Source of the DNA: Hyphomicrobiales bacterium
GTDB lineage: Bacteria; Pseudomonadota; Alphaproteobacteria; Rhizobiales; Rhizobiaceae
DNA: 64,000 bases
Reading direction: 5' to 3'
Assembly: GCA_003577315.1 (NCBI GenBank)
Contig: QEVK01000013.1
Coordinates: 44,128-108,127, forward strand
A program made the translations under genes and the position numbers. Positions 9,916-21,256 of this stretch are shown piece after piece (position 1 is the first letter of the stretch; each line of letters opens with the position of its first letter). The notes under the pieces are model-generated. The model saw only the letters and a program-made list of their open reading frames with translations. It was not told the origin of the DNA and did no database searches.

Positions 9916-10377
9916 TCAGGCCTGATCCAGCTCCGGGATGCGCAGCACCTGGCCGGGATAGATCTTGTCGGGATGCGTCAGCATCGGCTTGTTGGCCTCG
10001 AAGATGACCGTGTGCCTGGCGCCCTTGCCCTTGCCGTAATGGGCCTCGGCGATCTTCCACAGATTGTCGCCCTTCTTGACCGTGTAGAACACCGGCTCCT
10101 TCTCGGTGCCGCCGGTCTCGTCGACGGTGAGCCGGGTCTCGACCTTCGACACGCCGAGCGTGTTGCCGACGGCGATCACCGCCTTCTCGAAGGCGGTCTG
10201 GTCCGCGACCGAGCCCTTCAGGATCGCCTTGTCGCCCACCACCTCGATCTCGACCTTGTCGGTGCCGAGATTGTGCTTGTCGAGCTCCTTCTTCAGTTCC
10301 TCGACCTTCGGCGCCTCGTCCTCGCCGCCGATGCCGAGCTTCTGGCCCACCGACTTGACGAAATCGAAAATACCCAT
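9916..10377 (-). CDS. BON and LysM domain protein (Kbp/YgaU-like)
   Basis: A 153-residue protein. After the start MGIFDFVKSVGQKLG comes a BON domain (about 28-88, with VEIEVVGDKAILKGSVAD). A single C-terminal LysM domain follows (about 97-148, with YTVKKGDNLWKIAEAHYG and IYPGQVLRIP). Size and domain order match Escherichia coli YgaU/Kbp, a potassium-binding protein. There is no signal peptide, as in Kbp. ATG 10377 gives this N-terminus; an upstream extension in frame has no homology. It stands alone on the minus strand. Confidence 0.87.
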   Translation of the reverse strand: MGIFDFVKSVGQKLGIGGEDEAPKVEELKKELDKHNLGTDKVEIEVVGDKAILKGSVADQTAFEKAVIAVGNTLGVSKVETRLTVDETGGTEKEPVFYTVKKGDNLWKIAEAHYGKGKGARHTVIFEANKPMLTHPDKIYPGQVLRIPELDQA

Positions 10378-10485
10378 GCCGCAATCTCCATTCCTGCTGC
10401 TGAAAATCCGTGTCCCTCGGGCCGAATGTGGCGCAGCGCCAGGCAAAATGGAAGCGCAAAAGGCGCGGCCGCCCTTTGGCGCGCC

Positions 10486-10923
10486 CTATTCGGCGCTCAC
10501 CTTGCCGCGCATGCGCTTGACGCCGGCGCGGCCGGCCTTCTCCTTCAGACGCCGCTCCACGGCGCCTTTCGAGGGTCTGGTCTTCTTGCGCGGCTTGGGC
10601 GGCGGCTCGGCCGCGCGCGCGAGCAGCGCCACCAGCCGGTCGCGGGCGTCGGCGCGGTTCTTCTCCTGGGTGCGGAAGCGGGCGGCCTCGATGACGATGA
10701 CGCCGTCCTTGGTGGCGCGCTGGCCGGCGAGCTTCAGCGCGTTCTGCCGCACCCGCTCGGGCAGGCCGGGCGATGCGGCGGCGTCGAAGCGCAGCTGCAC
10801 CGCCGTCGCCACCTTGTTGACGTTCTGCCCGCCCGGCCCCGAGGCGCGGATGAAGCTTTCCTGAAGCTCGTCCTCGTGGATCGAGACGTCCGGCGCGATC
10901 GCGATCCGCCGCTCCCCGGTCAT
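10486..10923 (-). CDS. arfB: Alternative ribosome-rescue factor ArfB
   Basis: A 145-residue peptidyl-tRNA hydrolase-type release factor. GGQ is at residues 31-33 within ASGPGGQNVNKVATAVQLRF, and the C-terminal tail is long and Lys/Arg-rich. In ArfB that tail inserts into the empty mRNA channel of stalled ribosomes so that GGQ can release the nascent chain. The compact length, lacking domains 1 and 2 of RF1/RF2, separates it from prfA/prfB. It is intact, which matters because prfC elsewhere in the window is broken. Confidence 0.93.
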   Translation of the reverse strand: MTGERRIAIAPDVSIHEDELQESFIRASGPGGQNVNKVATAVQLRFDAAASPGLPERVRQNALKLAGQRATKDGVIVIEAARFRTQEKNRADARDRLVALLARAAEPPPKPRKKTRPSKGAVERRLKEKAGRAGVKRMRGKVSAE

Positions 10924-10970
10924 GGCAGGCTCTCCCTCGATGCGCGCCAAGCATCGCCCCGCGCGCGGCG

Positions 10971-10999
10971 AAAGAAAAGGCCCGGATCGCTCCGGGCCT
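10971..10999 (-). terminator. Intrinsic terminator of pckA
   Basis: Read on the minus strand: AGGCCCGGA, loop GCGA, TCCGGGCCT, then TTTCTTT. It is a 9-bp GC-rich stem with a T-rich tail that starts 25 bases after the pckA stop. It separates pckA from arfB. Confidence 0.8.
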
Positions 11000-11023
11000 C
11001 GGGGACGGGCTGGAGGGCGCCTC

Positions 11024-12634
<1,611 letters not shown>

Positions 12635-12739
12635 TCTTCACCACCGATGCAGGAGCCGATAATACCATTCGCCCCCGCCCGGAGGGGCAAAAAACGCCGC
12701 TCCGCCGAAGGTGACAGGTCCACAAACAGAAAAGTCCAT

Positions 12740-12792
12740 TGATTTCAAATCATTAATCGATTTAAACTTTTCAGGCCGGGTTTAAATCGGTT
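12740..12792. promoter_or_regulatory. AT-rich pckA/chvI control region with two inverted repeats
   Basis: The 367-base gap between pckA and chvI holds an AT-rich island in otherwise about 70% GC sequence. It contains a 13-base near-perfect palindrome TGATTTCAAATCA (12740-12752). It also contains a pair of 13-base arms, AATCGATTTAAAC (12755-12767) and GTTTAAATCGGTT (12780-12792), which are inverted with one mismatch and a 12-base spacer. This is the probable operator/promoter zone for one or both divergent genes. The rest of the gap is GC-rich with no other feature that I can support. The protein that binds here is not identifiable from the sequence. Confidence 0.55.
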
Positions 12793-13001
12793 GTAACTGT
12801 TCATATCTTGGGGCGGCGCGGGCATAATGGCGGCGCGCGGGCGGGCCGCCGGGTTCCCGGCGGGCGGCGCAGCGGCGGTGGCGCCACGACATCCGCAGCG
12901 AACGGAGAAGGGCCGCTTGCCACAATTTGTACCCAATTTGTCCGCTTATGGCCCCTTCGTGAAGCAGGAAGGGACGCCCGCTCATGAGGGAGCCGCTTGA
13001 C

Positions 13002-13703
13002 ATGGCAACGATCGCGCTGGTCGATGACGACCGCAACATCCTGACGTCCGTTTCGATCGCGCTGGAATCGGAGGGCTATCGGGTGGAGACCTACACCGAC
13101 GGCGCCTCCGCGCTGGAGGGCCTGTCGGCGCGGCCGCCCAACCTTGCCATCTTCGACATCAAGATGCCGCGCATGGACGGCATGGAGCTTCTGCGCCGCC
13201 TGCGCCAGAAGAGCGACATGCCGGTGATCTTCCTCACCTCCAAGGACGACGAGATCGACGAGCTGTTCGGCCTGAAGATGGGCGCCGACGACTTCATCCG
13301 CAAGCCGTTCTCGCAGCGCCTGCTGGTGGAGCGGGTGCGCGCCGTGCTGCGCCGGGCCAACGCCCGCGAGGCCGGGGCCAAGACGGCCGGCCAGCAGGCC
13401 AAGTCGCTGGAGCGCGGCCAGCTCGTCATGGACCAGGAGCGCCACACCTGCACCTGGAAGGGCGAGCCGGTGACGCTGACCGTGACCGAGTTCCTGATCC
13501 TGCACGCGCTCGCCCAGCGGCCCGGCGTGGTCAAGAGCCGCGACGCGCTGATGGATTCGGCCTATGACGAGCAGGTCTATGTCGACGACCGCACCATCGA
13601 CAGCCACATCAAGCGGCTGCGCAAGAAATTCAAGGCCGTCGACGACGATTTCGACATGATCGAAACGCTTTATGGGGTAGGATACCGCTTCCGCGAGGCG
13701 TGA
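13002..13703 (+). CDS. chvI: Response regulator ChvI
   Basis: A 233-residue OmpR-type regulator. The receiver domain has the phospho-acceptor Asp52 in [12 protein letters not shown] and the conserved Lys in KPFSQ; the winged-helix domain ends in [12 protein letters not shown]. The N-terminus [10 protein letters not shown] is diagnostic of ChvI. Together with ChvG it controls envelope, exopolysaccharide and acid-response genes in rhizobia. ATG 13002 with GAGGGA upstream is preferred to the ATG at 12984. It lies 29 bases before chvG. Confidence 0.95.
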   Translation: MATIALVDDDRNILTSVSIALESEGYRVETYTDGASALEGLSARPPNLAIFDIKMPRMDGMELLRRLRQKSDMPVIFLTSKDDEIDELFGLKMGADDFIRKPFSQRLLVERVRAVLRRANAREAGAKTAGQQAKSLERGQLVMDQERHTCTWKGEPVTLTVTEFLILHALAQRPGVVKSRDALMDSAYDEQVYVDDRTIDSHIKRLRKKFKAVDDDFDMIETLYGVGYRFREA

Positions 13704-13732
13704 GCGCCCGGTAGACCACCCCGAGGGAGCCC

Positions 13733-15504
13733 ATGGCGTCCGACATGACGAGCGAGACGGCGGCGAGGCCGGCGGCCGGCGGCAGGGCCCGTCCGCTGTC
13801 GCGGCTGTTCGTCTGGCTGCGCCGCGTGCTCGGCCACTACGTGTTCTCCAGCCTGACGCGGCGCATCCTGGTGCTCAACCTCGCCGCGCTGTGCATGATG
13901 GTGGTGGGCATCCTCTACATCAACCAGTTCCGCGACGGGCTGGTGCAGGCGCGCATCGACAGCCTGCGCACGCAGGGCGAGATCATCGCCGGCGCCATCG
14001 CCGCCTCGGCCACGGTCGAGACCGACGCCATCACCATCGACCCGGAGAAGCTGCTCGAGCTGCAGGCCGGCGAGAGCCTGCCGCCCGACAGCGGCCAGCT
14101 CGACAGCCTGCATTTCCCGATCAACCCCGAGCGGGTGGCGCCGGTGCTGCGCCGGCTGCTTTCGCCCACCGACACGCGCGGCCGCATCTTCGACCGCGAC
14201 GCCTCGCTGCTGCTGGATTCGCGCGCGCTCTACTCGCGCGGCCAGATCCTGCGCTACGACCTGCCGCCGGTGGCGCAGGACGAGCCCGGCCTCCTGAGGC
14301 AGGCCGAGAAGTTCCTCGTCGGCCTGTTCGCGCGCTCCGACCTGCCGGTCTATCGCGAGCCGCCCGGCGGCAGCGGCACCGCCTTCCCCGAGGTGATGAC
14401 CGCCTTGCAGGGCAGCCCCGCGACGCTGGTGCGCGTCACCGAGCAGGGCGAGCAGATCGTCTCCGTCGCGGTGCCGATCCAGCGCTACCGCGCGGTGCTG
14501 GGCGCGCTGATGCTGTCCACCCAGGGCGGCGACATCGACAAGATCGTCGCGGCCGAGCGCCGCGCCATCCTGCGCGTCTTCGCCGTGGCCGCCATCGTCA
14601 CCGCCATCCTGTCGATGCTGCTCGCCTCCACCATCGCCAACCCGCTGCGGCGGCTGGCGGCGGCGGCCGTGCGCGTGCGGCGCGGCGTCAAGAGCCGCGA
14701 GGAGATTCCCGACTTCTCCGACCGCCAGGACGAGATCGGCAACCTGTCGGTGGCGCTGCGCGACATGACCAACGCGCTCTATGCCCGCATCGAGGCCATC
14801 GAGAGCTTCGCCGCCGACGTCAGCCATGAGCTGAAGAACCCGCTGACCTCGCTGCGCAGCGCGGTCGAGACGCTGCCGCTGGCCAGGAACCCCGTCTCGC
14901 GCGAGCGGCTGATGGAGGTGATCCAGCACGACGTGCGCCGCCTCGACCGGCTGATCACCGACATCTCCGACGCCTCGCGCCTCGACGCCGAGCTCGCCCG
15001 CGAGGATGCCGGCCGCGTCGACCTCCTCAAGCTCGCCACCGAGATCGCCGACGCCTCGCGCGAGGCCGGCCGCGGCCGCAAGGCGGTCGACATCCAGGTG
15101 CGCACGGCCAGGAAGGGCCAGACCGGGCGCGACTTCACCGTCTCGGGCCACGACCTGCGCCTCGGCCAGGTGCTGACCAACCTGATCGAGAACGCCCGCT
15201 CCTTCGTGCCGGAGGACAAGGGCCGCATCCTGATCACGCTGTCGCGCGCGCCGCGCCACGTCGTCGTCACCGTGGACGACAACGGCCCCGGCATCCGCGT
15301 CGACGACATCGAGCGCATCTTCGAGCGCTTCTACACCGACCGGCCCCCGGGCGAGGCGTTCGGGCAGAATTCCGGCCTCGGCCTGTCGATCAGCCGCCAG
15401 ATCGTCGAGGCCCATGGCGGCCGGCTGACGGCCGAGAACATCGCCGGCGCCAAGCCCGGCGAGTTCAAGGGCGCGCGCTTCGTCGTCACCCTGCCGGCCG
15501 AAGC

Positions 15505-15508
<4 letters not shown>
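13733..15508 (+). CDS. chvG: Sensor histidine kinase ChvG
   Basis: A 591-residue membrane kinase that partners ChvI. One transmembrane segment is near residues 45-65 and a second around 275-300, flanking a periplasmic sensor domain of about 210 residues. A HAMP linker follows, then the H-box VSHELKNPLTSLRS with His365, the N-box NLIENARSF, and ATP-lid glycines in DDNGPGI and GLGLSIS. The stop overlaps the start of hprK by four bases, so the kinase is translationally coupled to the PTS genes. Confidence 0.95.
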
Positions 15509-16020
<512 letters not shown>

Positions 16021-16274
16021 CCGGGTGTGCCCAACTCTGCGGCAATTTGGCCTGGAACCGGGCATTTTTGGGCTTGTCAATGGCCCCGCCGCTGACAAGA
16101 TAGCGCTCCCTGCGAGCCGGCCGGGTCCGCCGGAGTGGAGCGGCTGTGCGAGCGCATATGACGGGGGTAGGTGTTGACCTGTTCTGACAGTGCGGAGTGC
16201 GGCCTTCTGCCGGAAGCCCGTTTCGTGAGATCCGCCCGCATGGCGCGGCCGCGCCGCGCGGGCCGGTGCGCCGC

Positions 16275-16676
16275 ATGATCGGCCTTGTCCTCGTCACGCA
16301 CGGCCGCCTGGCCGAGGAGTTCCGCCTCGCCGTCGAGCATGTCGTCGGGCCGCAGGCGAGTTTCGAGACCGTGTGCATCGGCGCCGACGACGACATGGAG
16401 CGCCGCCGCGCCGACATCGTCGAGGCGGTGGCCCGCGCCGACACCGGCGCCGGCGTCATCATCCTCACCGACATGTTCGGCGGCACGCCGTCCAACCTCG
16501 CCATCTCGGTGATGCGCGCCGGTCAGGTCGAGGTGGTGGCCGGCGTCAACCTGCCGATGCTCATCAAGCTGACGAGCGTGCGCACCGGCGACGACATGGC
16601 GCTCGCGCTCCAGGAGGCGCAGGCCGCCGGCCGCAAGTACATCAACGTCGCCAGCCAGGTTCTCAGCGGCAAATGA
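16275..16676 (+). CDS. PTS EIIA component, mannose family
   Basis: A 133-residue EIIA-Man-type protein. The phospho-acceptor is His9 in GLVLVTHGRL, and LTDMFGGTPSNLA is the second signature. No EIIB, EIIC or EIID gene accompanies it, so it is part of a regulatory rather than a sugar-transporting phosphorelay. ATG 16275 gives the family start; the frame is open about 80 bases further up in unrelated sequence. Its stop overlaps the ptsH start. The 254-base gap before it shows nothing else that I can support. Confidence 0.93.
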   Translation: MIGLVLVTHGRLAEEFRLAVEHVVGPQASFETVCIGADDDMERRRADIVEAVARADTGAGVIILTDMFGGTPSNLAISVMRAGQVEVVAGVNLPMLIKLTSVRTGDDMALALQEAQAAGRKYINVASQVLSGK

Positions 16677-16978
16677 GCGAGACGGCAAGCAGGAAGGAAG
16701 CAGGCGAGGTCGTCCGCAAGGAGCTGACCATCGTCAACAAGCGCGGGCTGCACGCCCGCGCCTCGGCCCGCTTCGTCCAGCTCGTCGGCGACTACGACGC
16801 CACCGTCGAGGTCGAGAAGGACGGCATGAGCGTCGGCGGCACCTCGATCATGGGGCTGATGATGCTGGCCGCCAGCCCCGGCTGCTCGATCGCCGTCACC
16901 GCGCGCGGGCCCGACGCCGCCGCGCTGATGGCGGCGCTGGAGGAGCTGGTCGCCTCGCGCTTCGGCGAGGAAGCCTGA
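16673..16978 (+). CDS. ptsH: Phosphocarrier HPr
   Basis: A 101-residue HPr with the EI-dependent site His27 in NKRGLHARASARF and the regulatory serine Ser58 in VGGTSIMGLMMLA. It has a roughly 15-residue N-terminal extension relative to the 85-residue enteric HPr. It should accept phosphate from EI (ptsP, not in the window), pass it to the EIIA encoded just upstream, and be modified on Ser58 by HprK. Confidence 0.94.
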   Translation: MSETASRKEAGEVVRKELTIVNKRGLHARASARFVQLVGDYDATVEVEKDGMSVGGTSIMGLMMLAASPGCSIAVTARGPDAAALMAALEELVASRFGEEA

Positions 16979-17006
16979 GGGCCGCGCCCGCGCGCGGATT
17001 CACCAT

Positions 17007-17022
17007 ATAAAGATTTCTTTAT
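17007..17022 (+). promoter_or_regulatory. Palindromic operator upstream of ahcY
   Basis: ATAAAGATTTCTTTAT, with 6-base arms ATAAAG/CTTTAT, lies about 100 bases before ahcY in a locally AT-rich spot. Sequence and position resemble the sites proposed for ArsR-family regulators that sense S-adenosylhomocysteine (SahR) and control methionine-cycle genes. That assignment comes from memory of the family, so treat the regulator as likely rather than shown. Confidence 0.5.
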
Positions 17023-17124
17023 GTCTCGGTTGCCGGTTTGCCCGTTTCCGTGCTAGTCGCCTGGCCGGACGCGCCGCGCCGGCGGGCGGCGCAGGCAATT
17101 CCCGATGATGATTGGAGCGAACGC

Positions 17125-18522
17125 ATGAGCGGCCAGGATTACAGGGTAGCGGATATCGGCCTCGCCGACTGGGGCCGCAAGGAGATCGAGATCGCGCAGA
17201 CCGAGATGCCGGGCCTGATGGCCTGCCGCGAGGAGTTCGGCGCCGCGCAGCCGCTCAAGGGCGCGCGCATCTCCGGCTCGCTGCACATGACGATCCAGAC
17301 CGCGGTGCTGATCGAGACGCTGACGGCGCTGGGCGCCGAGGTGCGCTGGGCCTCCTGCAACATCTTCTCCACCCAGGACCACGCCGCCGCGGCCATCGCC
17401 GCCGGCGGCACGCCGGTCTTCGCCGTCAAGGGCGAATCGCTCACCGAATACTGGGAGTATACCGACCGCATCTTCCAGTGGCCCGACGGCGGCCTGTCCA
17501 ACATGATCCTCGACGACGGCGGCGACGCCACCATGTACATCCTGATCGGCGCCCGCGCGGAAGCGGGCGAGGACGTCCTGTCGAAGCCGGGCAGCGAGGA
17601 GGAGGAGATCCTCTTTGACCGGATCAAGAAGCGCATGGCCGCGACGCCGGGCTTCTTCACGAAGCAGCGCGAGGCGATCCGCGGCGTCACCGAGGAGACC
17701 ACCACCGGCGTCAACCGGCTCTACCAGCTCCAGAAGAAGGGGCTGCTGCCCTTCCCGGCCATCAACGTCAACGACTCGGTGACCAAGTCGAAGTTCGACA
17801 ACAAGTATGGCTGCCGCGAATCCCTGGTCGACGGCATCCGCCGCGCCACCGACGTGATGCTGGCGGGCAAGGTCGCCGTCGTGTGCGGCTACGGCGACGT
17901 CGGCAAGGGCTCGGCCCAGTCGCTGACCGGCGCCGGCGCCCGCGTCAAGGTCACCGAGGTCGACCCGATCTGCGCGTTGCAGGCGGCGATGGACGGCTTC
18001 GAGGTGGTGACGCTGGACGAGGCGGCGGCCGGCGCCGACATCGTCATCACCGCCACCGGCAACAAGGACGTGCTGACGCTCGAGCACATGCGCCGGCTCA
18101 AGGACATGGCGATCGTCGGCAATATCGGCCATTTCGACAACGAGATTCAGGTCGAGGCGCTGCGCAACCTGAAATGGACCAACGTCAAGCCGCAGGTCGA
18201 CCTCGTCGAGTTCAGCGACGGCAAGCGCATCATCCTTTTGTCGGAGGGCCGCCTGCTCAATCTCGGCAACGCCACCGGCCATCCCAGCTTCGTCATGTCG
18301 GCCTCCTTCACCAACCAGGTGCTGGCCCAGATCGAGCTGTGGACCCGCGGCGGCGACTACGGCAACGAGGTCTACGTGCTGCCCAAGCACCTCGACGAGA
18401 AGGTGGCGCGCCTGCATCTCGCCAAGGTCGGGGCGAAGCTGACCGAGCTTTCGCCCGAGCAGGCCGCCTATATCGGCATCCCGCCGCAGGGGCCGTTCAA
18501 GCCGGACCACTATCGCTACTGA
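17125..18522 (+). CDS. ahcY: S-adenosylhomocysteine hydrolase
   Basis: A 465-residue NAD-dependent enzyme that splits SAH into adenosine and homocysteine, recycling the product of all SAM-dependent methylations. [13 protein letters not shown] is the NAD-binding loop, [15 protein letters not shown] the downstream signature, and the protein ends in KPDHYRY, the strictly conserved C-terminus that closes the neighbouring active site. ATG 17125 ([14 protein letters not shown]) was chosen; the frame is open 29 codons upstream, but that extension would include the operator. A strong terminator follows. Confidence 0.97.
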   Translation: MSGQDYRVADIGLADWGRKEIEIAQTEMPGLMACREEFGAAQPLKGARISGSLHMTIQTAVLIETLTALGAEVRWASCNIFSTQDHAAAAIAAGGTPVFAVKGESLTEYWEYTDRIFQWPDGGLSNMILDDGGDATMYILIGARAEAGEDVLSKPGSEEEEILFDRIKKRMAATPGFFTKQREAIRGVTEETTTGVNRLYQLQKKGLLPFPAINVNDSVTKSKFDNKYGCRESLVDGIRRATDVMLAGKVAVVCGYGDVGKGSAQSLTGAGARVKVTEVDPICALQAAMDGFEVVTLDEAAAGADIVITATGNKDVLTLEHMRRLKDMAIVGNIGHFDNEIQVEALRNLKWTNVKPQVDLVEFSDGKRIILLSEGRLLNLGNATGHPSFVMSASFTNQVLAQIELWTRGGDYGNEVYVLPKHLDEKVARLHLAKVGAKLTELSPEQAAYIGIPPQGPFKPDHYRY

Positions 18523-18548
18523 TTGTTAACCATTCCCCGCATTAGATC

Positions 18549-18584
18549 GGGGCCGGACGGGCCTGTCCCGTCCGGCCCCTTTTT
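18549..18584 (+). terminator. Intrinsic terminator of ahcY
   Basis: A perfect 13-bp stem GGGGCCGGACGGG/CCCGTCCGGCCCC with a 5-base loop, followed by TTTTT. It lies 26 bases past the ahcY stop. This is the clearest rho-independent terminator in the window and isolates ahcY from divL. Confidence 0.92.
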
Positions 18585-18731
18585 GCGCCTGCCTCGCCTT
18601 CACGGGGAATCGGCTGCACGATAGAGTGGCGTGATTCGCGACGCTCCCAGGGTCGGGAAACCAACGGGGAGACCCATCGGGGCGCGTCCTTTCTGGGCGG
18701 TTTCGCCCGCGGCGGCGGAGAGGACATTTAC

Positions 18732-21251
18732 ATGGCAGGGCAAGACCGACTGGATGCGCGGAAATCCGGCGCCGGCCGCGGCGGGGATTCGCGCGCGGGC
18801 CGTCTTGCGCGTTCCCTCGGTCTCGCGCTCGCCGGCATCGCCTGGCCGGCGGCGGCGCTCGCGCAGGAGGCCGACCCCGCCGCTCTCGCCGCGCCACTCG
18901 CCATCGGCGCCGTCGAGGTGATCCAGTTCGCCCTGTTCGTGGGCGTCACCGGCGCGGCGATGCTGTCGGCGATCCTGCTGATCCGCGAGCGCGGCCGCAC
19001 GGCGGCCGAGAACGTGGAGTTCCGCGGCCGCGTCGCCGAGCTCGACGCGGCGCTGCAGCGCGCCGAGGCGCTTCTGAACCTGCGCGACCAGCGCGTGCTC
19101 GTGTGGTCGGGCGACGGCCGCAAGCCCGACCTCGTCGGCGCGCTCGACGTGCCGGGCGTGCCCGAGGACCGCGCCACCTTCCTCGCCTTCGGCCGCTGGC
19201 TGGCCCCGGCAAGCGCTTCGGCGCTGGAGCGCGCCATCGCCGGCCTGCGCGACGGCCGGCACGGCTTCGACCTCGCCATCGAGACCGCGCGCGGCATGCC
19301 GCTCGAGGCGCAGGGCCGCGCCGCCGCCAGCCACGTCGCCGTGCGCTTCGTGTCGCTGTCGCAGGAGCGGCGCGACCATGCCGAGCTCAGGCTGCGGCAC
19401 CGGCGCCTCCAGGCCGAGGCCGACAGCCTGCTCGGCCTGCTCGACGCGCTCGACATGCCGGCCTGGCTGCGCGACGGCGACGGCCGGCTCGCCTGGGTCA
19501 ACGCCGCCTACGCCGCCGCCGTCGAGGCGCCGACCCCGGCCGCCGCCGTGGAGGAGAACCGCGAGTTCCTCGGCACCGCCGCGCGCGGGCAGGTCGCCCA
19601 CGGCCACCTGTCGAGCCCGGTCTTCGCGCAGAACCTGTCGACGGTGATCGGCGGCGACCGCCGCGTCTTCGCCATCACCGACTTCGCCGGCCGCGACGGC
19701 TCGGCCGGGCTGGCCTGCGACATCAGCGAGATCGAGGGCGTGCGCGCGCGCTACGAGCGCACCGTGCGCAGCCATGCCGACACGCTCGACACGCTCAACA
19801 CCGCCGTCGCCATCTTCGACACCGACCAGAAGCTTCTGTTCCACAACCAGGCGTTCCAGAAGCTGTGGGAGCTCGACCACGGCTTTCTCGACAGCCGGCC
19901 GGACCACACGCTCCTGCTCGACCGGCTGCGCAGCGAGGGCCGGCTCGCCGAGCAGCCGGAATGGCGGCGCTGGAAGGAGACCCTGCTTTCCGCCTACCGC
20001 TCGGTCGAGCCGCAGGAGCATCTGTGGCACCTGCCCGACGGGCGCACGCTGCGCGTGGTCGCCAACCCGCAGCCCGACGGCGGCGTTACCTGGGTGTTCG
20101 AGAACCTGACCGAGAAGATCAACCTCGAAAGCCGCTACAACACGGTGCTGCGGGTGCAGGGCGTCACCCTCGACAACCTCGCCGAGGGCGTGGCCGTGTT
20201 CGGCTCCGACGGGCGCGTGCGCCTGTCCAACCCCGCCTTCTCGGCGCTGTGGGGCATACCGGCCGAGCTGGCGCGGCCCGGCACGCACATTTCCGCCATC
20301 AGGGCGGCCTGCGAGGCGCTGGCGCGCAACAGCCCGTGGAGCGAGATGGCGGCGGCCGCCACCGGCTTCGACGAGGAGCGCCGCGACGGCGACGGCCAGG
20401 TCGAGCTCAACGACGGCACCGTCCTGCGCTACGCGCTCGTCCACCTGCCCAACGGCCAGGTCATGACCACCTTCTTCGACGTCACCGACAGCGTCAACGT
20501 CGAGCGCATGCTCAAGGACAAGAACGAGGCGCTGGAGCGCGCGGACCAGTTGAAGAACGACTTCATCCAGCACGTCTCCTACGAGCTGCGCTCGCCGCTG
20601 ACCAACATCATCGGCTTCACCGAGCTTCTGGCGCAGGAGATCACCGGCCCGCTCAACGCGCGCCAGCGCGACTATGTCGACCACATTGCCACCTCGTCCT
20701 CGCAGCTCGAGACCATCGTCGACGACATCCTCGACCTCGCCACGGTCGATGCCGGCGTCATGGAGCTCGACATCACCGAGGTCCCGGTCGAGCGCACCGT
20801 GCGCTCGGCCGCCGATCTCGTCGCCGAGCGGCTGCGCGAGCACGGCATCGGCCTCGTCATCGACCTGTCGGACGCGCCCGTCTCCTTCCACGCCGACGAG
20901 AACCGGGTGCGCCAGATCCTGTTCAACGTGCTCTCCAACGCCGCCAACTACGCACCGGAGGGCTCGAACGTGCGGCTTTCCTGCGCGCGCGACGCCGACG
21001 GCATCGCGTTTTCCGTCCACGACGACGGGCCGGGCATCCCGCCCGACGTGCTCGACGGCATCTTCCGCCGCTTCGAGCCGCACGCCAATGGCGGCCGCCG
21101 GCGCGGCGCCGGCCTCGGCCTGTCCATCGTCAAGAGCTTCGTCGAGCTGCACGGCGGCCGGGTGGCGATCGACACCGGCGAGGGCCGCGGCACCACCGTC
21201 ATCTGCCGCTTCCCGATGGCGCCGGAAGGATTCCGCGCCGCCGCGGAGTGA
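18732..21251 (+). CDS. divL: DivL-type PAS sensor pseudokinase with Tyr in the H-box
   Basis: An 839-residue membrane protein. There is a hydrophobic segment in the first 45 residues and a membrane anchor around 62-82, followed by several PAS-like modules (roughly 230-560) and a HisKA/HATPase_c core. The dimerisation helix reads QHVSYELRSPLTNIIGF: Tyr617 stands where a histidine kinase has its phospho-acceptor His. This substitution is the hallmark of Caulobacter DivL, which acts with CckA and DivK to control CtrA. ATP-binding motifs (NVLSNAANYAPEG, DDGPGIP, GAGLGLSIV) are intact. It is followed immediately by tsaE, a linkage seen in other Rhizobiales. Confidence 0.87.
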   Translation: MAGQDRLDARKSGAGRGGDSRAGRLARSLGLALAGIAWPAAALAQEADPAALAAPLAIGAVEVIQFALFVGVTGAAMLSAILLIRERGRTAAENVEFRGRVAELDAALQRAEALLNLRDQRVLVWSGDGRKPDLVGALDVPGVPEDRATFLAFGRWLAPASASALERAIAGLRDGRHGFDLAIETARGMPLEAQGRAAASHVAVRFVSLSQERRDHAELRLRHRRLQAEADSLLGLLDALDMPAWLRDGDGRLAWVNAAYAAAVEAPTPAAAVEENREFLGTAARGQVAHGHLSSPVFAQNLSTVIGGDRRVFAITDFAGRDGSAGLACDISEIEGVRARYERTVRSHADTLDTLNTAVAIFDTDQKLLFHNQAFQKLWELDHGFLDSRPDHTLLLDRLRSEGRLAEQPEWRRWKETLLSAYRSVEPQEHLWHLPDGRTLRVVANPQPDGGVTWVFENLTEKINLESRYNTVLRVQGVTLDNLAEGVAVFGSDGRVRLSNPAFSALWGIPAELARPGTHISAIRAACEALARNSPWSEMAAAATGFDEERRDGDGQVELNDGTVLRYALVHLPNGQVMTTFFDVTDSVNVERMLKDKNEALERADQLKNDFIQHVSYELRSPLTNIIGFTELLAQEITGPLNARQRDYVDHIATSSSQLETIVDDILDLATVDAGVMELDITEVPVERTVRSAADLVAERLREHGIGLVIDLSDAPVSFHADENRVRQILFNVLSNAANYAPEGSNVRLSCARDADGIAFSVHDDGPGIPPDVLDGIFRRFEPHANGGRRRGAGLGLSIVKSFVELHGGRVAIDTGEGRGTTVICRFPMAPEGFRAAAE

Positions 21252-21256
21252 CGCGC

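Noticed and set aside
16979..17124. SAM or SAH riboswitch before ahcY
   Set aside because: The 146-base leader has no convincing pseudoknot or conserved core that I could draw; the short palindrome suggests protein control instead.
18523..18548. A CtrA-box near TTAACCAT after the ahcY stop, which might regulate divL
   Set aside because: Only one half-site is present; no second TTAA at the required seven-base spacing was found.
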